64,000 nucleotides of DNA, from the NCBI RefSeq assembly GCF_001499995.1, contig NZ_LQIU01000017.1, positions 1-64,000 of the forward strand. The letters are read 5' to 3'. The notes under the pieces were generated by a model, which was not told the DNA's origin, did no database searches, and saw only the letters and a program-made list of their open reading frames with translations. A program made the translations under genes and the position numbers. The DNA comes from Mycobacterium sp. IS-1496 (GTDB lineage Bacteria > Actinomycetota > Actinomycetes > Mycobacteriales > Mycobacteriaceae). Shown here piece by piece: positions 1-14,284 of the stretch (its first letter is position 1; every line of letters starts with the position of its first letter).

Positions 1-2222
<2,222 letters not shown>

Positions 2223-2226
<4 letters not shown>

Positions 2227-3467
2227 GATGTCTTCCGTTCCCAGAATGCAGGCCCGACGGGTTCGATGAAATCGCCGTTGGCGACCAGGTACCCGTCCTG
2301 GTCAATGGTGATGGGCAACTGCGCGAGGGCGCGCGCAGCCGGACCGAATATGGGTTTCGCGAAGTGCAACGCGTCGAACTGCGACTGGTGGCACGGGCAC
2401 AGGATGCGGTGCGTCTGCTGTTCGTACAGCGACGACGGGCAACCCAGATGCGAGCAGATCTTGGTGTAGGCGAAGAACTCGCCGAAGTTGAAGCTCTCCT
2501 GGCCCTTGCGCTTGACCACCTTCGACATCTCTTCGGGCCGCAGACGGATGAGCATCACGGGATTGCGCACGCCCATGATGATCTCGGTCATCTTGTGGTG
2601 CGACTCGACCGTGGTGCCGTCACCGTCGGATTCGCGCCACGGGTACACCGTCTCCATACCGCCGGCGTCGAGATCCTCGGGCCGCATCTTGGCGAACGTC
2701 GGACCGTGGCCGGTGTTCCCGGTCGCCCGGGCCAGGAAGATCGTCTCGCCCTGGAACCGCGGGGTCCACCCGGAGGTCCACAGCACGGCCTTGGGGCCGT
2801 CGGCGGTCGGGACCACCGGCTTCCACGGGTTCTTGATGAGGCCGCCGATGAACGCCACCGCGGTGCCGAGGCCGAAGGCGCCGAGCCCGACTCCGAGCGA
2901 AACGCCGATCATCTTGCGGCGCTTGATGGTCGAGCCCTCGAGCGCGTCGGTCAGGTTCGCCGCCGCGGTCTTGCGCTGGATCTCGGGGGAGGCGCCGTCG
3001 TGGCGGTCCTGGATCGAGATCTCCTCGGGGATGAACCGCTTCTGGTAGAGCACCGCGCCGATGCCGATCGCGAGGATCGACAATCCGAAGAAGAGGCCGT
3101 AGAGCGGCGTGGTGAGCGAGTACAGGAACTCACCCTCGGAGCCGTAGGGCTGGTACTCCCACGGCCAGAACAGGAACACCAGCAGCAGGATCAGTCCGGA
3201 CACGCCGCCGATCAGCAGCCAGGACGCCACCCCGCGCTCCGCGCGCTTCTCGGCGCGGGTGCCGGGCACCGGCCAGCGCGGTTCCTTGTAGACCGTCTCG
3301 ACGCCGTCGAGCCTGCCGCCGAGTTCGACGAGTTCCTCACGGGACATCGCAGCCAGTTCGGCGTCGCTGGGCTGACCCGGCACGCCACCGTGGCCGGGGG
3401 CGTCGGTGCCCTTGGGGGCGCCACCCGGGGTGTTGGTCACCTGCTCTTCGTTCCGCTCGTCGCTCAT
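2223..3467 (-). CDS. qcrA: Cytochrome bc1 complex Rieske iron-sulfur subunit
   Basis: A 414-residue protein carrying the [2Fe-2S] Rieske centre. Cluster ligands lie in CSHLGC and CPCHQS. Before the Rieske domain there are three membrane helices, as in other actinobacterial QcrA and unlike the single helix of proteobacterial Rieske proteins. A hydrophilic N-terminus of about 90 residues ([16 protein letters not shown]) precedes the helices. I take the ATG at 3467 because it overlaps the qcrC stop codon by 4 nt; an in-frame upstream start would lie deep inside qcrC. The coupling on both sides fixes its place in qcrCAB. Confidence 0.97.
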
Positions 3468-4267
3468 GCCCGTGCCCCGATCCAGAGAGCCGCGCCGATG
3501 ACGGCCACCATGCCGATGATCCACGCCGCCATACCCTCGGACACCGGGCCGAACCCGCCGAGGCCGTAGCCGCCGGGAGGCGGCGTCTTCCGCGACTCCT
3601 CGACGTAGGCGATGATGTCGCGCTTCTCCTCCGGCGAGAGTTGACGGTCGGAGAACTTGGGCATGTTCTGCGGGCCGGTCGACATCGCGGTGTAGGCCTG
3701 CGCGGGAGACGCCTGGAGTTCAGGCGCGTACTTGCCCGACGACAGGGCGCCGCCCCGGCCGGTGAAGTTGTGGCACGAGGCGCAGTTGAGCCGGAACAGG
3801 TCACCGCCGCGGGCGACGTTGTCGCCGATCAGGGACTGGTTGGCGATCTCGCCGTTCTCGTCGCGCGGGACGACGGGGCCGCCGCCGTTGGCCTGCACGT
3901 AGGCGCCGAGCGCATCGGTCTGCGCCTCGTCGAAGTCGGCCGGCTTGTCCGGGGCCTGGGCCTCGTTGCGGCGCGCGGGCATGCGGCCGGTCGAGACCTG
4001 GAAGTACACCGCCGCCTCACCGACACCGATCAGGCTGGGTCCGCGGTCCGCCACACCCTGCAGGTTGCTGCCGTGGCAGCTCACGCAGGACATGTCGTAG
4101 AGCTCCTTGCCGGTGCGCAGCAGGGCCGACTGTGACTCGTCGGCCACCGCCACCTGCGGTGCGGGCGTCAGCGTGGCGGCGACACCGCCCGCGACACCAA
4201 GTCCGACCAGCAGCAGCACCGCTGCCGACAGGCGCCGGCGGAACCGTCGGCGGGACTTGCTGATCAT
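3464..4267 (-). CDS. qcrC: Cytochrome bc1 complex diheme cytochrome c subunit
   Basis: A 267-residue membrane-anchored diheme cytochrome c that feeds electrons directly to the aa3 oxidase. Two heme-binding CxxCH motifs are visible, CVSCH at residues 61-65 and CASCH at 162-166. There is an Arg-rich N-terminus, a signal-anchor helix (about residues 14-34) and a C-terminal membrane helix ([18 protein letters not shown]). The ATG at 4267 has an AGAAGGGG ribosome site at good spacing; longer in-frame starts (e.g. [13 protein letters not shown]) lack this support. It follows ctaE after 74 nt and overlaps qcrA by 4 nt. Confidence 0.97.
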   Translation of the reverse strand: MISKSRRRFRRRLSAAVLLLVGLGVAGGVAATLTPAPQVAVADESQSALLRTGKELYDMSCVSCHGSNLQGVADRGPSLIGVGEAAVYFQVSTGRMPARRNEAQAPDKPADFDEAQTDALGAYVQANGGGPVVPRDENGEIANQSLIGDNVARGGDLFRLNCASCHNFTGRGGALSSGKYAPELQASPAQAYTAMSTGPQNMPKFSDRQLSPEEKRDIIAYVEESRKTPPPGGYGLGGFGPVSEGMAAWIIGMVAVIGAALWIGARA

Positions 4268-4341
4268 CGAACCCCTTCTCATCGGCTGCGGATCTTGTGA
4301 GCTCATGGGCGCGGAGTTCATCGGACGCATCGGCTTGCCGA

Positions 4342-6128
<1,787 letters not shown>

Positions 6129-7990
6129 CGGGTCGGTCTGTTCGGCGGCCAGCCGCGCCGAACGGGCCGTCTCCGCCCACGCCAGCCACCGACCGGCCGC
6201 GCCGATCGGCGTGGCGTATCCGGGGTCGCACCGCACGATCCGCACGCCGGGGCTGCTGAGCCAGCGGGTGATCAGCGCGGTCTCCTCGACCAGCGCACCG
6301 CCCAGCGGGGCGGCGTCGGGCAACACCGTCTGCGCCGCGGCGGTCAACGCGTCGACGACCGGCATCGGCGGCACCCCGCGGCGGGCGCAGCCTGCGGCGG
6401 CCAGGCGTCCGTGGCGCACCACCGCGAGATCCCACCCGCCACTGCCGTCCGGACGCGCCGCGACCAGTTCGGTCTGGCCGGCCAGCGCGCGCAGCCGCTG
6501 CCCGCGCCACAGCACCTCGATGCCCGTGGCGGCGTGGTCACGCAGCCGGGCCGCCGACTCGTAGCGGTTGACGGCGGCCAGCTCGGCGATCCCGTCGAGC
6601 ACCGCGGCCAGCGCCGCATCGTCGCGGCCCTCGATGAGGTCGGCGGCGCGGCGGGGGGCGGGCGCGTACGCCGCGGCGTCGATGTCCCGCGGCGCCGGGC
6701 ACGGCGACAGTTCCCGCTCGGCGCAGCCCGCCCCGTGCCGGGCCGCGCGGGCGAGCCGTGCGGTGCAGGTCCGCACACCGGTGAACCGGGCGAGCAGTTC
6801 GGCGGTCTGCACGGCGTCTGCGCGAGCCCGGAACGGACCCACCGCCGAACCGTGGCGCGGGGCGCGGACGACCGAGAACCGGGGAAAGGCCTCGTCGGTC
6901 AGCACCACCCACCACCAGCGCTGCGGGAATTTCGAACGCCGGTTGTAGGGCGGCGCGTGCGCGGCCAGCAGGCGCAGCTCACGCACACCCGCCTCGAGTT
7001 CGTGGGCGCATTCGACGTGGTCGACGCGGGTGGCCAGCGACGCCATCTCCTTCATCCGCGCCCGCGGATCGGCTCCGGTGAAGTACTGCCCGACCCGGCG
7101 GCGCAGGTCAACGGCGGTGCCGACGTAGAGGACCTCGTCACCGGGACCGCGGAACAGGTACACCCCCGGCCGGCGCGGCAGCCCGTCGGCCAGCCGGCGA
7201 TTGCGGCGCTGCGCGGGGGTGACGTCCGGCAGGTAGGCGCGCAGGTCGGTGTAGCTGTGCACGCCCTGGTTGCCGATCCGCTCGATCAGCCCGTGCAGGA
7301 CGTCCACCGTGGCGCGCGCGTCGTCGAGGGCCCGGTGTGTAGGAGTGGTCTTCGCATGGAACAGCTGCGCCAGTGCGGACAGCCGCACACTCGGCGCCTC
7401 TTCCCGGGTGAGCACGCGGCGGGCGAGCTTGACCGTGCAGAGTATCGGCGGACGCGGCCAGGTCAGCCGGCACTGTTCGGCGGCGGCCCGCAGGAAGCCG
7501 ATGTCGAAACCGGCGTTGTGGGCGACCAGCACCGAGCCGCGCGCGAACTCGAGGAAGGAGGGCAGCACCGACTCGATGCGCGGGGCCGCGCAGACCATCG
7601 CGGTGGTGATGCCCGTCAGCGACACGATCTGCGGCGGTATCGCCCGCCCGGGGTCGACCAGGGTGGCCAACTCCCCGAGGACTTCGCCGCCGCGGACCTT
7701 CACGGCGCCGATCTCGGTGATGGCGTCCGCACGCTCACCCGTGGCGCGACCGCCGGTGGTCTCCAGATCGACGACGACGAAGGTGGTGTCCCGCAACGAC
7801 AGTGACTCCATGTCGAAGGACAGCTGCTCGGCCGCGCGCCCTTCGGCACCGACGCTGCGCTGACCCATGCGAGAAACGTAGGGAACGGCACCGACACCGC
7901 GGCGGTGCCACGCGGGCCGCGGCGTTCTCGGACGGGTCGTGTCGGTGGGCGCCGCTAGCGTGCGGTCACCACCGATCGAAAGGACGGCCC

Positions 7991-8275
7991 ATGGCACAGG
8001 GTCATCAACCGCGAAGCCACCGACCGCCAGGTCAGCCACCGGGCGGGGCGGACCCGGACACGGGTAACGACGCCGACACAGTGATCATCGACTGCGACGA
8101 CTGTGCCGTGCGCGGCCCGGGGTGTCAGGACTGCGTCGTGAGTGTGCTGCTCGGGGTTCCCGAGACGTTGCTCGTCGACGAGCGCCGGGCCCTGGAAGTG
8201 CTGGCCGAGGCCGGATTGGCGCCGCGGCTGCGCCTGGTTCCGGTTCACCGGCAAAACAATTCGGGCGTTGCCTGA
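7991..8275 (+). CDS. Small four-cysteine protein, unknown function
   Basis: A 94-residue protein that I cannot assign to a family. The first 30 residues are polar and Gly/Pro rich. Then CDDC and CQDC place Cys35, Cys38, Cys45 and Cys48 in a C-x2-C-x6-C-x2-C pattern like a small zinc ribbon or metal knuckle. A helical stretch ([19 protein letters not shown]) follows. The ATG has an AAAGGA ribosome site 7 nt upstream. It lies in the divergent gap after the nuclease fusion and 153 nt before ripC, on the ripC strand. Confidence 0.75.
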   Translation: MAQGHQPRSHRPPGQPPGGADPDTGNDADTVIIDCDDCAVRGPGCQDCVVSVLLGVPETLLVDERRALEVLAEAGLAPRLRLVPVHRQNNSGVA

Positions 8276-8340
8276 GGGGCGGTGCGGGGAGGGATCGGAA
8301 CAAATCGCCCCTTGGCACCTGTTAAATTTGGCTCTCCTGT

Positions 8341-8370
8341 TGGACAAGCCCGATGCCGTTTCGTAACCTA
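8341..8370 (+). promoter_or_regulatory. Candidate SigA-type promoter of ripC
   Basis: TTGGAC at 8341-8346 and TAACCT at 8365-8370 are separated by 18 nt, a good match to a vegetative promoter. The predicted 5' leader is about 50 nt. The surrounding 153-nt gap (8276-8428) holds no other gene, and I see no recognisable riboswitch fold in it. Confidence 0.5.
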
Positions 8371-8428
8371 TCTGAGACCTAAGAGCAGTTCGAGGCGGCT
8401 CGTTACGCCAGTTTAAGGACGCAAAATC

Positions 8429-9550
8429 TTGAGGCTCGTTCGCGCGCAGTGGGGCATCCGTGTTCTCAAACGACCCGCCGTCGGTGCGATAGCGGCGCTG
8501 GCCATGTTCTCCTCGGTGCTGGCCGGCAGCGCGCTGGCCGACCCGGCCGACGACGCGTTGGCAAAGCTCAACGAGCTGTCGCGGCAGGCCGAACAGACCA
8601 CCGAGGCCATGCACTCGGCGCAGCTCGAGCTCACCGACAAGCTGGCCGCGCAGCAGGCCGCCGAGGCCAGGCACACCGCCGACCTCGCCGCCGCCGACCG
8701 CGCCAAGGACCAGCTGGCCGACTTCCAGTCGGCGGTGAACAAGGTGGCCGCCACCCAGTACATGGGCGGCCGCACCGACGGGATGAGCGCGCTCTTCACC
8801 GCCGACTCTCCGCAGCAGTTCATCGACAAGATCTCGGTACAGCGGGTGATGGCCGGTGAGATGGCCGCGCGGATGGCGGGTTTCCGCGACGCGACATCCC
8901 GGGCCGCCGCCGCCGAGCAGGCTTCGGCACGGTCGGCCGCCGACGCCAAGACCGCCGCCGAACAGGCCGCCCAGGTCCGCGCCGATCTGCAGAACAAGCA
9001 GAGCCGGCTGCAGACCCAGATCGCCGTCGTCAAGTCCCAGTACGAGGCGCTGACGCCCACCCAGCGCGAGGCGCTGGCCGCGCTTCCGCCCGCGCCCCCG
9101 GTGCCGCCTGCCGCGGCGCCCCCCGCCCCGAACGATCCCGGTGTGCTGGCCGCGCCTCCCGGGGCCATCCCGCCGGGCGACATCGCCCCGCCGGCGCCGG
9201 GTGGGGCCACCCGAGCCGTCGCGGTGCAGGCCGCGCTCAGCCGCATCGGTTCGCCGTACTCATGGGGCGGATCCGGCCCGAACGCGTTCGACTGCTCCGG
9301 TCTGGTGATGTGGGCCTTCCAGCAGGAGGGCATCTCGCTTCCGCACTCCAGCCAGGCGCTGGCCCGTGGCGGGCAGCCGGTGTCGACGGACCAGATGCAG
9401 CCCGGTGACCTCGTCACCTACTACTCCGATGCCTCGCACGTCGGCATCTACATCGGCGACGGGATGATGGTCCACGCCTCGACCTACGGCACCCCGGTGC
9501 GCGTGGCTCCGGTGAACAACGCGCCGATCCACAACGTGCGTCGCTACTGA
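8429..9550 (+). CDS. ripC: RipC-type secreted NlpC/P60 peptidoglycan endopeptidase
   Basis: A 373-residue exported cell-wall hydrolase (Rv2190c/RipC family) that cuts stem peptides of peptidoglycan. A signal peptide (residues 1 to about 37, ending GSALADPAD) is followed by a long Ala/Gln/Glu-rich coiled coil to about residue 210. A Pro/Ala-rich linker leads to the C-terminal NlpC/P60 domain with catalytic Cys289 (FDCSGLVMWAF) and His337 (SHVGIYIGDG); His349 in MVHAS fits the third residue. The start is a TTG at 8429. In M. tuberculosis RipC activity depends on FtsEX through the coiled coil; the same architecture here suggests the same control. Confidence 0.93.
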   Translation: MRLVRAQWGIRVLKRPAVGAIAALAMFSSVLAGSALADPADDALAKLNELSRQAEQTTEAMHSAQLELTDKLAAQQAAEARHTADLAAADRAKDQLADFQSAVNKVAATQYMGGRTDGMSALFTADSPQQFIDKISVQRVMAGEMAARMAGFRDATSRAAAAEQASARSAADAKTAAEQAAQVRADLQNKQSRLQTQIAVVKSQYEALTPTQREALAALPPAPPVPPAAAPPAPNDPGVLAAPPGAIPPGDIAPPAPGGATRAVAVQAALSRIGSPYSWGGSGPNAFDCSGLVMWAFQQEGISLPHSSQALARGGQPVSTDQMQPGDLVTYYSDASHVGIYIGDGMMVHASTYGTPVRVAPVNNAPIHNVRRY

Positions 9551-9555
9551 TTCCC

Positions 9556-10386
9556 GTGGCCACCGGGCCCGGCTCCACCCGACCCCGGCGGGTCCTGCTC
9601 GCGCTGCTGCTGGCCGAGTTCGTCTCCGCCGTCCTGCTGCTCGACCGGGCGCACCCTCCGGCCGCACCGCCGCCGCTCGCCGCCACGGTCGTCGAACAGC
9701 CGACGGCCGCCGGCCCCACCGCCGTCACCACGCAGCTGCCCGACGGACGCCGCGCGGAGTTCGTCGCGCTCGGCGGGACCCGCAGCGCGACGCTGCTGTC
9801 CCGGATCGCCGCCGAACTCCCGGCGGCCGCCGACGCGGTGACCGGCTTCTGGGGTCCGGACTGGCGGCAGGAGATCGTCATCGTCGCGACGGGTTCGGAC
9901 CCGCAGTTCGAGGCGCTCGCCGGCGGGGGAGCCGACATCGCGGCCGCGACCACCGCCGACCGGATCCTGTTCGCCCCGGGGGCCGCCGCGATGACCGACG
10001 AGTCCCTGCGCATCGTGCTGCGCCACGAACTGTTCCACCACGCGGTGCGCGAGCAGACCGCCGCCGATGCACCGCGCTGGCTGACCGAAGGTGTCGCCGA
10101 CTATCTGGCCCGTCCGCGCGACGCGGCGCCCGCGCCGGATGCGGTACCCACCCTGCCCACCGACAGTGACCTCGACACCCCCGGCCCCACCCGCTCGCTC
10201 GCCTACGACCGGGCGTGGCGGTTCGCCGCCTACGTCGCCGACCACTACGGTCCCGAACGGCTGCGGGCGCTGTACGTGCGGGCGTGCGGGCCCGGCCATC
10301 TCGACGTCGCCGCGGCGGTGCGGGACACGCTCGGCGCCGACCTCGACGAGGTGCTGGCCGGGTGGCGGCACTGGCCGCAGGGTTAG
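9556..10386 (+). CDS. Membrane-anchored HExxH metallopeptidase-like protein (Rv2189c family)
   Basis: A 276-residue protein starting with GTG only 5 nt after ripC, so the two are probably co-transcribed. A single N-terminal hydrophobic helix (VLLALLLAEFVSAVLLL) anchors or exports it. The extracytoplasmic part carries a gluzincin-like zinc site: HELFHH with His157, Glu158 and His161, then WLTEGVADYL with Glu178. That arrangement resembles peptidase MA-like domains. I infer a protease acting in the envelope, perhaps with RipC. The substrate is unknown, and M. tuberculosis Rv2189c is annotated only as hypothetical. Confidence 0.8.
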   Translation: MATGPGSTRPRRVLLALLLAEFVSAVLLLDRAHPPAAPPPLAATVVEQPTAAGPTAVTTQLPDGRRAEFVALGGTRSATLLSRIAAELPAAADAVTGFWGPDWRQEIVIVATGSDPQFEALAGGGADIAAATTADRILFAPGAAAMTDESLRIVLRHELFHHAVREQTAADAPRWLTEGVADYLARPRDAAPAPDAVPTLPTDSDLDTPGPTRSLAYDRAWRFAAYVADHYGPERLRALYVRACGPGHLDVAAAVRDTLGADLDEVLAGWRHWPQG

Positions 10387-10397
10387 CCTGAGCTCCG

Positions 10398-11525
10398 ATG
10401 TCCCGAGTCCTGCTGGTCACCAACGACTTTCCGCCGCGCGCCGGCGGTATCCAGAACTACCTCGAGGCGTTCGTCGACCACGTCGTGGCGGCGGGCGCGC
10501 ACCAGGTGACCGTCTACGCCCCGGCGTGGAAGAACGCCGCGGATTACGACCGTGCGGCCGCCTACGAGGTGGTGCGCCACCCCGGCACCCTGATGCTGCC
10601 CGAACCGTCGGTGGCGGGCCGGATGCGCGGCCTCATCGCGAGCCATGACATCGACACCGTGTGGTTCGGCGCGGCGGCCCCGCTGGCCCTGCTCACGCCG
10701 ATCGCCCGGCGTGCCGGCGCCGCCCGGGCGATCGCCAGCACGCACGGCCACGAAGTGGGCTGGTCGATGCTGCCGGTGGCGCGGACGGCGCTGCGCCGCA
10801 TCGGCGACGACACCGATGTGGTGACCTTCGTCAGCCGCTACACCCGCAGCCGGTTCGCCGGGGCGTTCGGACCGCACGCCGCGCTGGAACACCTGCCGCC
10901 CGGGGTGGACACCGAGCGGTTCGCCCCCGATCCCGCCGCGCGCGCCGACCTGCGGGCCCGCTACGGCCTCGGTGACCGCCCCGTCGTGCTCTGCCTGTCG
11001 CGACTGGTGCCCCGCAAGGGGCAGGACATGCTGATGAAGGCCATGCCCGCGATCCGGCGCCGGGTGCCGGATGCGGTGCTGGTGATCGTCGGAGGCGGTC
11101 CGTACCGCGCCGCGCTGGAACGCCTGGCCCGCGAGCGCGGTGTCGGCGCGCACGTGTGCTTCACCGGCGGCGTCCCGGGCGAGGAACTGCCCGCCCACCA
11201 CGCGATGGCCGACGTGTTCGCGATGCCGTGCCGGACCCGCGGCGCCGGTCTGGACGTCGAAGGGCTCGGCATCGTCTATCTGGAGGCCTCGGCGACCGGG
11301 GTGCCGGTGGTGGCGGGACGCTCGGGCGGCGCGCCGGAGACCGTCCGCGACGGTGAGACCGGGCTCGTCGTCGACGGCACCGACGTCGGTGCGGTGGCCG
11401 CCGCGGTCGGCGATCTGCTCGCCGACCCGGCGCGGGCGACCGCGATGGGTGACGCCGGCAGGCGGTGGGCACTGCAGAACTGGCAATGGCCGACGCGCGC
11501 CGCCCGGCTCACCGAACTGCTCTAA
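10398..11525 (+). CDS. pimB: PimB': GDP-mannose-dependent alpha-(1-6)-phosphatidylinositol monomannoside mannosyltransferase
   Basis: A 375-residue GT4 (GT-B fold) enzyme that adds the second mannose to Ac1PIM1, at the membrane face. It begins [19 protein letters not shown] with the Gly-rich N-terminal loop, and has [15 protein letters not shown] at the domain junction and [10 protein letters not shown] with the E-x7-E motif of retaining GT4 enzymes. It matches Rv2188c in length and position. A TAGCCT -10-like box at 10384-10389 sits 8 nt before the ATG, so the leader may be 0-2 nt. Its stop codon overlaps the convergent fadD15 stop by 4 nt. Confidence 0.95.
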   Translation: MSRVLLVTNDFPPRAGGIQNYLEAFVDHVVAAGAHQVTVYAPAWKNAADYDRAAAYEVVRHPGTLMLPEPSVAGRMRGLIASHDIDTVWFGAAAPLALLTPIARRAGAARAIASTHGHEVGWSMLPVARTALRRIGDDTDVVTFVSRYTRSRFAGAFGPHAALEHLPPGVDTERFAPDPAARADLRARYGLGDRPVVLCLSRLVPRKGQDMLMKAMPAIRRRVPDAVLVIVGGGPYRAALERLARERGVGAHVCFTGGVPGEELPAHHAMADVFAMPCRTRGAGLDVEGLGIVYLEASATGVPVVAGRSGGAPETVRDGETGLVVDGTDVGAVAAAVGDLLADPARATAMGDAGRRWALQNWQWPTRAARLTELL

Positions 11526-13339
11526 CTGCTGTAGAGCGCCTCGATGTCGTCGGCGAACTTCTCGACGACGACCTTGCGCTTGACCTTCAGCGTCGGGGTC
11601 AGCTCACCGGTGTCCTCGGTGAAGTCCACCGGCAGAACCCGGAACTTGCGGATCGCCTCGGCCTTGGACACGGCCTGGTTGGCCTGCTTGACCGCGGTGT
11701 CGATCTCGGCGATCAGATCGGGATCGGTGGCGAGGTCGCCGACCGAGGCGCCGGATAGCTTGCCGTTGCGCTGTTTCCAGCCCTCGAACGCCTCGGTGTC
11801 GATGGTGATCAGCGCGCCGACGAACGGCCGGGCGTCACCGACGGCCATCGCCTGGCTGATCAGCGGATGGGCTCGCAACTGGTCCTCCATGACCGCGGGC
11901 GCGACGTTCTTGCCGCCGGCGGTCACGATGATCTCCTTCTTGCGCCCGACGATCGTGAGGAATCCGTCTTCGTCGATGGCGCCCAGGTCGCCGGTGTGGA
12001 ACCAGCCGTCGGTGAAGACCTTCGCGGTCTCCTCCTCGTTGCGCCAGTAGCCGCCGAACACCACGCCGCCCTTGACCAGCAGCTCGTTGTCGTCGCCGAG
12101 TCGCATGCTGTTGCCGGGCAGCAGCTTGCCCACCGACCCGATCCTGATGTCGTCGATCCGGTTCACGGTGATCGCCGCGCTGGTCTCGGTCAGGCCGTAA
12201 CCCTCGTAGATGGTCAGCCCGACGCCGCGGTAGAAGTGGCCGAGGCGTGCGCCCAGCGGTGCGCCGCCCGAGATCGCGGCGTGGCAGTCCCCGCCGAGCG
12301 CGGCGCGCAGCTTGCCGTAGACCAGCCGGTCGAACAGCGCGTGGCGGGCGCGCAGCAGCAGGCCCGGTCCGCGCCCGGCCTTGGCACCGCTCGCGTCCAG
12401 GGCGCGGCTGTACTCGATCGCCGTCGCGGCGGCGATGTCGAAGATGCGGCCCTTCCCGTCGTTGCGGGCGTTCTGCTCGGCGGTGTTGTACACCTTCTCG
12501 AAGACTCGTGGCACCGACACCACCAGCGTCGGCTTGAACACCCCGAACATCGGGACGAGGTTCTTGATGTCGCTGGTGAAGCCGAGGGTGCCCTTGTTGG
12601 CGAACGCGGCGATCGTGATCGCGCGGGCCAGCACATGGGCCAGCGGCAGGAACACCAGCATGCGCTCGCCCTTGGCGAGCTGGGTCGGGAAGCAGCTCTT
12701 GGCGCCGCGGATCTCGTAGACCAGGTTGGCGTGGGTGAGCTGGCAGCCCTTCGGCCTTCCGGTGGTGCCCGAGGTGTAGATCATGGTGGCCGGTTGGGCG
12801 GACCGGATCCCGGCGAGCCGGTTGTCGAGTTCGTCGGGTGCCACCTGCCCGCCCGCCTCGGCCAGCGCCTCGAGCGCACCGGGTCCGGAACCCTCGATGC
12901 GCAGCACCGTGCGCAACTCGGGCAGGTCGTCCCTGAGTTGTTCGATCCTGTCGGCGTGGGCGTCGTTCTCGGCGATCACCAGCACCGCACCCGAGTCCGA
13001 CAGCACCCAACGGACCTGTTCGACCGAGGAGGTCTCGTAGATCGGAACGGTCAGCGCGCCGACGGCCAGGATCGCGAAGTCGAGGATCGGCCACTCGTAG
13101 CGGGTCGCGGACAGCAGCGCGACGCGGTCACCGGGCTGCACGCCCGAGGCGATCAGACCCAGTGCGGCCGAACGGATCTGCGCGGCGGCCTCGGCGCACG
13201 TCACGTCCGTCCACGTGCCGTCGACCAACCGGCGGAAGATGATGTGGCCGGGGTCGTCGCGCTCGTGGTCGAAGACCGCGCTGACGACGGTGTCGTGCTC
13301 ACCCACGGTGAACGGTGCGGGCACACTGAACTCAGGCAC
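11522..13339 (-). CDS. fadD15: Long-chain fatty-acid CoA ligase FadD15
   Basis: A 605-residue adenylate-forming acyl-CoA synthetase. The ATP-binding P-loop [10 protein letters not shown] lies at about residues 189-198. [10 protein letters not shown] and the hinge [14 protein letters not shown] follow, and near the C-terminus [11 protein letters not shown] supplies the catalytic lysine. It matches M. tuberculosis FadD15 along its whole length ([17 protein letters not shown] at the N-terminus). I use the GTG at 13339. A TAGGCT box at 13352-13347 is 7 nt upstream, so the mRNA is probably leaderless. Upstream in-frame codons encode low-complexity sequence and are rejected. Confidence 0.95.
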   Translation of the reverse strand: MPEFSVPAPFTVGEHDTVVSAVFDHERDDPGHIIFRRLVDGTWTDVTCAEAAAQIRSAALGLIASGVQPGDRVALLSATRYEWPILDFAILAVGALTVPIYETSSVEQVRWVLSDSGAVLVIAENDAHADRIEQLRDDLPELRTVLRIEGSGPGALEALAEAGGQVAPDELDNRLAGIRSAQPATMIYTSGTTGRPKGCQLTHANLVYEIRGAKSCFPTQLAKGERMLVFLPLAHVLARAITIAAFANKGTLGFTSDIKNLVPMFGVFKPTLVVSVPRVFEKVYNTAEQNARNDGKGRIFDIAAATAIEYSRALDASGAKAGRGPGLLLRARHALFDRLVYGKLRAALGGDCHAAISGGAPLGARLGHFYRGVGLTIYEGYGLTETSAAITVNRIDDIRIGSVGKLLPGNSMRLGDDNELLVKGGVVFGGYWRNEEETAKVFTDGWFHTGDLGAIDEDGFLTIVGRKKEIIVTAGGKNVAPAVMEDQLRAHPLISQAMAVGDARPFVGALITIDTEAFEGWKQRNGKLSGASVGDLATDPDLIAEIDTAVKQANQAVSKAEAIRKFRVLPVDFTEDTGELTPTLKVKRKVVVEKFADDIEALYSS

Positions 13340-13401
13340 GGCTTTTAGCCTAGTCGGCCGCTGCGCCGCGGCGAGGGGCCGTGTGTGAAGCTTGGGAGAC
13401 G

Positions 13402-13791
13402 ATGAACAGCATCCAGATCGCCGACGAGACGTTCGTCGCCGCCGAACCCGCTGACGTGGGCCGGGCCGTCGCCGAACCGGCCAACTGGCGGCGCTGGTGG
13501 CCGGACCTGCGCCTGACCGTCGTGGAGGACCGGGGACCGGTCGGGCATCGCTGGACCGTGACCGGCGCACTGATCGGGACCATGGAGGTCTGGCTGGAAC
13601 CGTCGCTGGACGGCGTGATCCTGCACTACTTCCTGCACGCCGAACCGGCGGGCGTCTCTGCGCGGCAACTGGCGAAGACGAACCTGGCCAAGGCGAACCA
13701 CGCGCGGCGTGTAGCAGGTAAGAAGATGGCGTTCGAGCTCAAGCGGACCCTGGAGGCATCACGGCCGGTGGGGGTGTCGCGGCTGTCCTGA
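13402..13791 (+). CDS. SRPBCC/START-like protein (Rv2186c family)
   Basis: A 129-residue protein of the SRPBCC (polyketide cyclase/START-like) fold, which forms a hydrophobic pocket for lipids or aromatic compounds. It begins [14 protein letters not shown] and contains [15 protein letters not shown] and [21 protein letters not shown]. It matches Rv2186c in size. The ATG at 13402 has a GGGAGA ribosome site; an earlier GTG at 13381 adds seven unconserved residues. It is the first gene of a row with a second START-like protein and an ArsA-like ATPase. The ligand is unknown. Confidence 0.88.
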   Translation: MNSIQIADETFVAAEPADVGRAVAEPANWRRWWPDLRLTVVEDRGPVGHRWTVTGALIGTMEVWLEPSLDGVILHYFLHAEPAGVSARQLAKTNLAKANHARRVAGKKMAFELKRTLEASRPVGVSRLS

Positions 13792-13846
13792 CGATGGGTA
13801 CAGCCGCGGACGTGAGGGTACATTTCGGCTTGAGGAGGGCGGGTAC

Positions 13847-14284
13847 GTGGCGGACAAGACGGCGCAGACGATCTACATCGAGGCCGATCCTGCGACGGTG
13901 ATGGACGTCATCGCCGACATCGGGTCCTATCCCGACTGGGTCAAGGAGTACCGGGAGACCGAGGTGCTCGACACCGACGCCGAGGGATACCCGAAGACCG
14001 CTCGGATGGTGCTCGACGCAGCCGTGCTGAAGGACACCATGGTGCTGGCCTACGAGTGGCCCGCCGACCGGAATTCGGTGACGTGGACGCTGGTCTCGAG
14101 TTCTTTGCTGAAATCCCTCGAGGGCGCCTACCGCCTGGCGCCCAAGGGGTCGGGTACCGACGTCACCTACGAGCTCGCGGTCGACCTGATGATCCCGATG
14201 ATCGGTCTGCTCAAACGCAAGGCGGAGCGCAGGCTGACCGAGACGGCGCTCAAGGATCTGAAGAAACGGGCCGAGGCTGAGTGA
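13847..14284 (+). CDS. SRPBCC/START-like protein (Rv2185c family)
   Basis: A 145-residue second START-like protein (VADKTAQTIYIEADPATVMDV...), with a typical coenzyme Q-binding/cyclase-like pattern: IADIGSYPDWVKEY near the N-terminus and a long C-terminal helix (LLKRKAERRLTETALKDLKK) that would lie over the pocket. It starts with GTG after a GAGGAGGGCGGG ribosome site. Its stop overlaps the start of the ArsA-like ATPase by 4 nt (GTGA), so the two are made together. It matches Rv2185c in position. Ligand and partner are not known. Confidence 0.88.
   Translation: MADKTAQTIYIEADPATVMDVIADIGSYPDWVKEYRETEVLDTDAEGYPKTARMVLDAAVLKDTMVLAYEWPADRNSVTWTLVSSSLLKSLEGAYRLAPKGSGTDVTYELAVDLMIPMIGLLKRKAERRLTETALKDLKKRAEAE

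Noticed and set aside
8276..8428. Possible c-di-AMP riboswitch upstream of ripC
   Set aside because: Such elements precede some mycobacterial wall-hydrolase genes, but the 153 nt here show no conserved core that I can recognise, only a promoter-like pair.
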